A stretch of DNA of 64,000 bases from Chiridota heheva (lineage: Eukaryota; Echinodermata; Holothuroidea; Apodida; Chiridotidae): contig JAIGNY010003222.1 of the NCBI GenBank assembly GCA_020152595.1, forward strand, positions 363,501 through 427,500. Reading direction: 5' to 3'. Both the position numbers and the translations under genes were made by a program. Position 1 is the stretch's first letter. The number at the start of each line of letters is the position of its first letter. Shown in pieces: positions 56,271 through 64,000 of this stretch. The notes below the pieces were generated by a model. That model was not told the DNA's origin, did no database searches, and saw only the letters and a program-made list of their open reading frames with translations.

Positions 56271-56607
56271 GATGGGAAAATTGTTTTGTATGCATCAATT
56301 TGGTCTGCATGAATCAATTTACCCTTTTAAATCCCTAAGTCGGTATCGCAGACCGTTTTTGCAGAGTCCTATTCGAAAATTTTAGGGACTGAGTTAGCAA
56401 CAACACTACAACGTTAAATGGCTCATTTAATAGAGGAAAACATGTCCTTTGAAAAAAAAGTTGAGGCGCAATGCAGGCACGGATTTAGAGCGGTCACTCG
56501 GCGCCCCCTCCCCTAAGACATTTACGTATGATGTATATTGTCAATCCGTATTTTAACCCAAAATTCCATCGCCACAGTATTGCGCCTGGCAATGCGCCCC
56601 CTCCTAA

Positions 56608-59264
56608 ATGAATATGCTTGGACATAAGATGGCTGGTTCAGGCTACTCTGAGCTCATTATAGAAGCAACCACAACCTCTGGCTGCCTGAAAGGAGTTCTA
56701 AATGGCAAAGCGTATAACAAGTCCATGTGGTGTCTACGAGAAGTAAGTGAAGCCTTAGAACGACTACTTTTTCAGCTTATATCGCCCAGAGGGATAGAAA
56801 CTGCTCACGGCCCCACAAATGCAGATGCTCAGGATGCCTTGATAACACTCTGTAATGCTGAGAACTTTAATGCTGTTCTTCAAGATCCTACAATTCAGCA
56901 GTATCTGAAAGACTACACGGTGTTCTAAGAGCAGGTCGAAATGGAGAATCCAGGAAAGACCGCCAGGTTCTGATATCTTTTTTGGATCATGCACACCGTA
57001 TCTTCATGCTGCTCTATGCAGTAAAGACAAACAATCTGAAATTGTACCACAAGTGCATGGCGGACATGGCAGACTTGTTCTTTGGCTTTGAGGAATCAAT
57101 TACTCTAGATACCTCACCTGGTTTGATGCATTTCTCGCCAACATTGGAGGTCAGTCATCCAGGAGCTACTCGATTACTAGAGAAAGGAGCCATATCCGTT
57201 GCCAGGTCTAGAATACCGGTAACTTATGTGCCGTAGACAAGACGATAGAGGAAACCTTCATGAAGTTTGCCGTCCCATGCTGGTGCTGGTGGAGCTGGCC
57301 TTGCCTGGAATCTTAGAGAACCACGGTGCTTACCAGCGATGGATTCGGACGACATCAGAACGTAGTAAGTACTACCAGGCCACATTGGAGATGTGTGACA
57401 TGTGTCTTGACAATGATAACGCCAAGTGTGGCAAGCACCGTGAGCAACCCAGACAGAAATCAAGAGGAGTGAAGCTGCCAGTACAACGAGTATTGATGCC
57501 ATAGAAGGCTTCTCAACCCATTCGACATAGCAGACAAAGACCGCTTGTATGTGATTTCATCCTGGCAATCCCATACCTTCTGAGATAGAACATGATGTTC
57601 TAACTGCTGAGGAAGCTGGCAGGTTGGAGAAGGGAGAAGTTTGTTGAGGAGAGAGGCTAAAGAAAAAGATGACGACGAAGGACGAAAATTCTTGACCCGT
57701 TGAAGAATTAAAGCTGAAGACCATGCAAAAGTTGAACAAGAAAGTTAAGCTAACATCTGCTGAAGGAAAATGCTTTGAAATATCAAGAGCAGGGGATATA
57801 TAGCCTTTCAAATTCTTGTGAAGTCACAGATGCTCTCTCAACCTGTAAGCATTGATGAACTGATGAATTACTGCATTACACCAGTACTCATGCTCTAAAG
57901 GTACTCCCCGATGGCTTCATGGCAAAAACCAGCAAAGCAGCAGCAGTCCACTTCCCCTGACGACGTGCCTCCAAGCTTCCTTACCGTCCAGAAATGCTGG
58001 AGAAACACTCTTCATTGAAGATGGAAGCCCATTTCCATACATTGAAGGATCTGCCTCAACCTTCAAAGCAAATTTCTTTCCAAGCTGCTTGACCGATAAA
58101 CCATAAGCCAGATGTGTAATCTTCTCAACTGACATGCATCTGGAAGAGTCCATCAAAGTCAGGAGGCTGCCGTGGCTGCAGAGAAAATCCTCTCAAACTC
58201 CCAACACCAGAAAGCCAGCCAATTTCAAGGTCTTCAGCAGAATGACGAAAATAAAGCAGTTAGGCCAGCACATGTTTCGCTCTTGGAGTAGTCCAGAAGC
58301 AGCACGACGTTTAGTAGGAAGGAAAGTTATACTTGTGGTTGAAGGTGTTCTGTTCTTGCTAACATCTACCGACGGTGCATCTGTGCAACAACATGAAATC
58401 CCCAGGCTTAGATCTAACCAAGAGGAAACAGACAGCCGAGTGATCCTGTATTTTGTTTTTATACTTAAGGAACATGGTTATAAAACAGGCAGTTGTACAC
58501 AGCCCAGATAGCGATATCTTCTTCATATTGTTGTAACTATGCAGAGAAATTGCGTCCACTGACTGTTCTGTTTGACACTGGCAGTGGAGTTAACCAGAAC
58601 TCCTTGACATCAGTGACATAGCAAAAGACTTAGGACCCACATACTGTGAGGCACTTCTCGGCATTTACTGCTTTACTGGTGAAGATTGCAACTGCGCTTT
58701 TAAAGGAAAGGGAAGAAAATTCCTCTGAAGACACTTGAAAGAGGCCACGCTACCAAGACTCTTTCGTGAAGTTGGGCAGTAGCTGGGAAGTTGAGAGGGA
58801 GAGTCTAGTTGATGAACTGGATGAGTTTGTGTGTATGTATATGACTTTCCTAGACTTAAACATGCCAATCAGTTTGATGTGCAATGTTGAAGAAGATGGT
58901 TGGCGAAGGAGAGACCATCAAGTCATCCAAAGTAGATTTGTCAGGATGCCCACCTTGTAGACAGTCGCTGATCCACACATCAAACGTGCAAATTACAGGG
59001 TAGCTCATGGAAACAGGCACACATACCCATACCGAAATCCCGCCTCCTACAGCACATGGGATGGGCTCTTTTGTGATGGATACATTGTGAGACAGTGTAG
59101 TCCAGAGGGACCTATCTTGCCGTCATGTCTTCAAGATATATTGGCAGATGACACTAAGAAGGATTCATCTGATAGAAGAAGAATATCCTGAGGAAAATAG
59201 TGTTCCAGATGAATCAGATTATTCCAGCCTAGACTCTGTTCTGACAGTGACTGATTCATTATAA
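56608..59264 (+). pseudogene. Decayed gene for a transposon-borne protein with a PIN/FEN-like motif set
   Basis: The reading frame is recovered in pieces. 56608-56928 has G-C-L-K-G-V-L-N-G-K-A-Y-N-K and E-A-L-E-R-L-L. 56982-57236 has D-H-A-H-R-I-F-M-L-L-Y-A-V-K-T-N-N and S-H-P-G-A-T-R-L-L-E-K-G-A. 57226-57504 has G-A-Y-Q-R-W-I-R-T-T-S-E-R and L-E-M-C-D-M. At about 58010-58050 comes F-I-E-D-G-S. 58134-58511 has R-S-N-Q-E-E-T-D-S-R-V-I-L-Y. About 58490-58530 has V-V-H-S-P-D-S-D-I-F-F. 58560-58720 has L-F-D-T-G-S-G and A-L-L-G-I-Y-C-F-T-G, then F-K-G-K-G-K. The end, 58960-59264, is acidic, with E-G-P-I-L-P. At least six frame breaks make it non-functional. I know this domain order only from uncharacterised ORFs abundant in invertebrate and fish genomes. 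A nuclease role for the D, E-E-x-D, S-P-D-x-D set is inference. Confidence 0.7.
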
Positions 59265-59419
59265 ACACAGGTTATTTCAAATGTATGAAATATGAACATT
59301 GTAAGAAGAAACTAGTAACTCCTATGAACAGATAAGCGGTGGACATTCGCTATATAAAATGTCCATATGTAGCAATTTTTCATGATTTTCTTTTTTGATA
59401 TACTTAGCGCCCATTTTGG

Positions 59420-59895
59420 ATGTATACTGCATCCCTCATATTGGATTTTGAACATGACAAAGTTATGCAAAAATATAAATATGGTTGCAAATATTCTAAC
59501 ACCTTCTAGAATAATATTTTGAGGGTTTCTTTTCAAGATAATTATTGTTTTATGGCCAATAACTTTTGATTTTTAATTTTACCATTTTGACGCCATTTTG
59601 GACGCCATCTTGGCCGCCATATTGGATTAGGAACGCTGTAAAAAATGAATAGTTGCAAGTGCTCCAAAAAGCTTCTAGAACAATATTTTGAGGTTTCCTT
59701 TCAATAAAAATTATTTATGGCCAATATGACTTTTATAAATTTTACCATTTTGGACGCCATCTTGAATATCCTTGAAGTGCCGAGATTTTTCTTTTGTTAA
59801 CATCTTAAATGTGTTTTAGGACCATAACAAGAAGCTAAAAAGTTGGTTTGGAAGAGTCTGGGGGTGCACATTAACCACCCGTATATACCCGACTA
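59420..59895. repeat. Right inverted repeat of the 4.1-kb element, compound
   Basis: Inverted relative to 55798-56270 with the same arrangement. It has two subterminal units centred on GACGCCATTTTGGACGCCAT (59590) and TTTGGACGCCATCTTGAATA (59751), and ends GGGTGCACATTAACCACCCG and TATATACCCGACTA. Confidence 0.85.
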
Positions 59896-59898
59896 TAA

Positions 59899-59971
59899 GG
59901 CCTTTTTAAAGTCTATAATTGTGACTGTAGGAAGCTGGTAATATTGAAATCCATCCCATGTCCTTCCAGAA
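59899..59971 (-). mobile_element. RTE/CR1-type LINE (upstream segment split off by the insertion)
   Basis: The minus strand encodes L-P-T-V-T-I-I-D-F-K-K-A. This is the first catalytic-Asp box of LINE reverse transcriptases (x-x-x-D-F-K-K-A-F-D) and stops at the insertion point. The sequence that should follow continues at 55794. 5' truncated at the minisatellite boundary. Confidence 0.8.
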
Positions 59972-59974
59972 TGA

Positions 59975-61010
59975 TAGCCCATGACAAGACTGAATGGATG
60001 GCATGACGGCAAGACTGAATGGATGGCACATGACAAGACTGAATGGATGGCAAATGACAGAATGAATGGATGGCACATGACAAGACTGAATGGATGGCGA
60101 ATGACAATGAATGGATGGTACGTGACAAGACTGAATGAATGGCACATGACAAGAATGAATGGATGGCGCGTGACAAATTGAATGGATGGCATGCTTGACA
60201 ATAATGAATGGATGGCGCGTGACAATAATAAATGGATGTACGTGACAAGAATGAATGGATGCGCGTGACAGAATGAATGGATGGCGCGTGACAGAATGAA
60301 TGGATGTACGTGACAGAGAATGAATGGATGGCAGTGACAAGACTAAATGGATAGGCTAGCCTATGACACTACTAAAGGGATAACACATGACAAGACTGAA
60401 TTGGATAGGCTGGCCTGACACTACTAAAGGGATAACACATGACAAGACTGAATGGATAGGCTAGCCCATGACACTAAAAAAGGATAACACATGACCAAGA
60501 CTGAATGGATAGCACATGACAAGACTAAATGGATAGGCTAGGCCATGACACTACTAAAAAGGGATAACACATGACAAGACTGAATTGGATGGCACATGAC
60601 AGGGATGTGGATAACCCATGACCAAGACTAAATGGATAGGCTAGCCCATGACACTACTATAGGGATAACACATGACAAGACTGAATTGGATAGCACATGA
60701 CAAGACTGAATGGATAGCCCGCGGCAAGACCAATGGATAACCGCGACAAGACTGAATGGATAACCATGACAAGACTAAATGGATTAGGCTAGCCCATGAC
60801 ACTACTAAGGGATAACACATGACAAGACTGAATTGGATAGCACATGACAAGACTGAATGGATAGCCCATGACAGACTTAATGGATAGCCCATGACAAGAC
60901 TGAATGGATAGCACATGACATGACTGAATGGATGAGTAGGCCATGACAAGACTAAATGGATAACAAATAACAAGACTGAATGCAGCACATGACAAGAATG
61001 AATGGATAGC
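59975..61010. repeat. 24-bp minisatellite (right part of the interrupted array)
   Basis: Continues the 54290-54745 array with ATGGCACATGACAAGACTGA units at the left (59980-60345, many indels). A higher-order block of about 120 bp follows (GGCTAGCC, CATGACACTACTA, GGGATAACACATGACAAGAC), recurring near 60350, 60410, 60480, 60540, 60640 and 60785. Confidence 0.95.
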
Positions 61011-61915
61011 TTTGCTGAAATAATTATTCTGTCACTACAAATATTTCAAGACTTCACACAAAAGAAAACCAAATTATTTCTATTTGATTAATGTCTTTCA
61101 CTAATTTGTTGATAATTTCTCAATATTACACAACACATGTTAGCATGTGGTACTACACCATACACAATTCATGTACACCCTTCATTTACAAAATTCATTT
61201 ACAAAAGAATACAAAACACTTCAAATGACCTGAAAATTTTTGCATCAATGAAAAATGGAATGCATGATTTACATTTGGAAGATCGATGAAACTTGTAAAA
61301 GTTATAGTACTGCTACATACCTTATACCATTTGGATTTCAAAAATAATGAAACCACTTAGTTTACATGGAAGTGTTTCATGAGGCCATTAACGCTTCATC
61401 CCACAATAATCATCTTGTCACATAATTTGTTGTCATATTTAAACATACTTTATTTTTGGGTTTTTTGTTGAATACCCTGAGCTAATATGACATACATTGA
61501 AGAAGTAAAGTATTAGTTCAATGAGAAACCAGTACAATGAGTAACTCTAACTTAGTAGTAGTATGAAGCCATGCCGAGAAATTAAGGAGTAATGCTAACT
61601 CCCTACTGACAGGCAGTATGCTGAGAGATTAAAGGAGTAATACTAACTCCTACTGACAGGCAGTAGGGCACACAACTATGAGCACCACGATTGGGTTTCA
61701 TGATATTCAACTAGACATTTTCCCAACAGCTATAAAGACAGCTCAATCAAAACACAGTTTGATTGCATATCACCTCCTACTACAATCAGTAGACAATGAT
61801 TGAATGGCGCTTACTGTCCATCACAAAACATCCTCAAATGGCAGTCTCGATGGTGTCCCAGTAATAGGTTTACAGTGCTGATCCTCAGCTGGTCCTGGGT
61901 AATCAGAGATGGTGT
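61011..61915. other. Unassigned sequence
   Basis: AT-rich and without a supported gene. A tandem duplication of about 55 bp lies at 61565-61670 (GAGAAATTAAGGAGTAATGC type). Confidence 0.5.
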
Positions 61916-61919
61916 GATT

Positions 61920-62860
61920 TAGTCAGCTTAGTCACTACTACCAAGGCTATAGTTGTCTGCCACCAGGCATAGCTGCACTTAAGAGACTTGTCTGCCACAG
62001 GCGTAAAGTCTGCTACAAGGTGTAGTCTACCACAAGGGCGTGATCTACTACAAGGTGTAGTCTACCACAGGCGTAGTCTACCACAAGGCATAGTCTACCA
62101 CAAGGTCTAGTCTCTACCTGAGGTAACCTGCCTGCAAGGGTAACCTACAGGTCTAGACAAGCATGGTGTAGTCAGCTGCAAGGTGTAGTCTACCACAAGG
62201 CATAGTCTACCACAAGGCATAGTCTACCACAAGGCATAGTCTGCCACAGGGCATAGTCTACCACAAGCATAGTCTAACAAGCACAGTCCACCATGCATCG
62301 CATAGTCTACCACAATGCATAGTCTACTATAAGGGTTGTCTGCCACAGGTCTAATATGCCACAAGGTCTAGTCTACCACAAGAGGACTGGCCTACCATGG
62401 AATCTGAAGCAAACACAAGGTGTAGTCAACCACAGATGTAGCCTGCCACAGGAGTAGTCTGCCACAAGGTCTAGTTTACCACAGGGCATGTAGTCTCACA
62501 GAGGCAGACTACCAAAGGAAACTTAGTCTACCACAAGGGGTAGTCTACCACAAGGGTAGTCTACCACCAAAGGGGTAGTCTACCACCAGCGGAGTAGCCT
62601 ACCACAAAGAGGAGTCAGTCTACCACAAGGAGTAGTCTTCCACAAGTAGTCTACCACAGGAGTAGTCTACCACAAGGGTAGTCTACCACAAGGGTAGTCT
62701 ACCACAAGGCATAGTCTACCACAAGGCATAGTCTGCCACAAGGCATAGTCTACCACAAGGCATAATCTGCCACAATGCATAGTCCACCTGAGGCATAGAG
62801 GCTACCACAGGCAGTCTACCACAAGGCATCCTCTACCACAAGCATGAAGAACAGCACGAG
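61920..62860. repeat. 17-bp minisatellite (TAGTCTACCACAAGGCA)
   Basis: About 50 units of TAGTCTACCACAAGGCA, with irregular indels and GGTCTAG, GGGTAG and GGAGTAG variants. Homogeneous stretches occur at 62175-62260 and 62640-62770. Confidence 0.94.
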
Positions 62861-63685
62861 GTATTGGCTCTTTTGTGATTAGATCAGAGCTCCCAGAGTT
62901 TTGAAATATTACACAATTAACATTTAAAAATGTGATACAAAGTTTGTATGCTCTACAGAAGACTATGTGACATCTAAACCTTGAAATTAGTTTGGTATAC
63001 AGGGTTAGTATTTACAGTTAGTCCCTTTTTCATATACATGTGCAATAACATTTTTAGGCACTTCATTAACTAAATCATATTAACATTTGACTTTTTCTAA
63101 AAATGAAGCAGCAAACATGTACCAGCTTTAAAGCCACACATGGACTTATATACCATAACATCATATATATGGAACCCTGTGTCATTTTGATATACTCAGA
63201 CATTAATATCACTTATTATAACGCCATTCATTAACCTGCCAAAGTGCATGATTAGACATACCATATTCAACGTATTGAGCACCTCTCTCACCACCCAACA
63301 TTTTTGACTGATAACAATCTATTTATTAATTTAAAGACTTAAAATACTCAACTTTTGTTACATTCTTTGCATATTTTGTGTCTTAGCGCTCACAATATTT
63401 TATTGGTGGTTATACTGGGCTAGTACAACCATTCACATATTATGTACAATAAAGTTCAAATAGCACACTGTATGTGGCCCAGATCATCAGAGGCTTATTA
63501 GAAAGAAATTTCCAGGCCTAAAAGGTGGTGCAATTCTATTTTAAATGGCGCTTCTTATGTCAAATAAGGTATTTAGAGACACCTTCTGTCTCAATTTGCA
63601 TACACTAAGGTTAAGCAGCGATGTGGTATTCAGATCTTGGTTATTCTCAGAAACTACTGTATAGTGGCTCTTCACAAGCAGCCAT
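62861..63685. other. Unassigned sequence
   Basis: AT-rich and without a recognisable gene or repeat. Confidence 0.5.
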
Positions 63686-63689
63686 TTTT

Positions 63690-64000
63690 GCTGATGTCAC
63701 TCTAAATGGTCCATCACATCTCGTGATCCATCACACCTAAATAGTCCGCTAGACCTTAAATGGTCAACACACCTAAATGATCTGTGACTCCTGGTCCCAC
63801 CACTCCTAAATATTTCAAATGCACCTCAATCACCTGTCACTTACCTAAAGGTCCGCCAATCCTTAAATGGTCCCTCACTCCACAATGGTCTGCCACTCCT
63901 AAAATAGTCCCCCATTCCCACAATAATCCGTCACACATCAATGATCTATCACTCCTAAATGGTCCATCACTTTTAATTGATCAATCACACCTCAATAGCC
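63690..64000. repeat. 17-18-bp minisatellite (CCTAAATGGTCCATCAC), continues past the window
   Basis: Diverged units CCTAAATGGTCCATCAC with CTCA and CTTAAATG variants. The array is still running at the right edge. Confidence 0.85.

Larger units (their letters stand above)
55798..59895 (+). mobile_element. 4.1-kb element with long compound inverted repeats and an uncharacterised protein gene
   Basis: The ends align as inverted copies. The left starts TAGACAGGTACATACGGGG, and the right (reverse complement) starts TAGTCGGGTATATACGGG. Both continue into CTTCCAAA(A)CCAACTTTTTAGC and CCTAAAACACATT, and stay similar for about 475 bp. A 3-bp TAA flanks both sides (55795-55797, 59896-59898) as the likely target duplication. 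Outside it, the two flanks are halves of one LINE reverse-transcriptase frame, which proves insertion. The only coding region inside is the decayed gene at 56608-59264. No DDE transposase of a known superfamily was recognised. Confidence 0.85.

Noticed and set aside
57557..57811. Minus-strand frames inside the 4.1-kb element
   Set aside because: Shadows of the decayed plus-strand gene, which carries the conserved motifs on both sides.

Overview
The window is eukaryotic, AT-rich, intron- and repeat-dominated DNA. The only complete gene I can reconstruct is a split minus-strand gene for translation elongation factor 1-delta (EEF1D). It has eleven coding exons with GT-AG introns and compatible phases (CDS span 51496 down to 17535, 819 coding bases, 272 residues). 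Its coding density is under 3% and all introns are spliceosomal. The transposon complement is typical of aquatic invertebrates: L2/CR1-like and I-like LINEs, tRNA-derived SINEs (one resembling V-SINE), hAT-like, piggyBac-like and palindromic MITEs. I infer a marine non-vertebrate metazoan, probably a deuterostome such as an echinoderm. The species call is a guess.

Layout. 1-4800: a 59-bp minisatellite grown out of a LINE 3' end, then 32-bp and 16-bp arrays. 4835-5250: a possible last exon of an unidentified plus-strand gene. 5.9-9.1 kb: a LINE fragment, a 165-bp triplication and a TTAA-flanked MITE. 9.99-12.08 kb: a 20/22-bp array that is open in three frames. 12.4-17.5 kb: a possible isolated exon, several dispersed repeats and the 3' flank of eef1d. 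17.5-51.5 kb: eef1d. Its introns hold at least ten unrelated minisatellites, four or five palindromic MITE copies, a hAT-type element with a perfect 8-bp target duplication, SINEs and LINE pieces. 51.98-52.91 kb: a long ATT/ATC microsatellite. 52.96-54.24 kb: mostly unique sequence upstream of eef1d, where its promoter and a 5' UTR exon probably lie. 54.29-61.01 kb: a nested insertion, in which a 24-bp minisatellite is interrupted by a LINE, and the LINE is interrupted by a 4.1-kb element with long inverted repeats. 61.9-64 kb: two more minisatellites.

The most interesting mobile entity is the 4,098-bp element at 55798-59895. Its compound inverted repeats are about 475 bp long and each contains subterminal repeats. 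Its interior carries a decayed, plus-strand, multi-domain protein gene. The protein's later part shows acidic motifs arranged as in PIN/FEN-type nucleases (an early Asp, then an E-E-x-D motif, then S-P-D-S-D). I know similar proteins only as uncharacterised animal ORFs. A 3-bp TAA duplication is consistent with the termini, and the flanks rejoin a LINE reverse-transcriptase frame, which confirms the insertion.

For eef1d, the notable points are a 16-nt microexon, replacement of the usual Trp just before the conserved D-E-T-D-M motif, and the extreme load of distinct tandem arrays in its introns. By my estimate about a third of the window is tandem repeat. Most long open frames here come from such arrays and are not genes.
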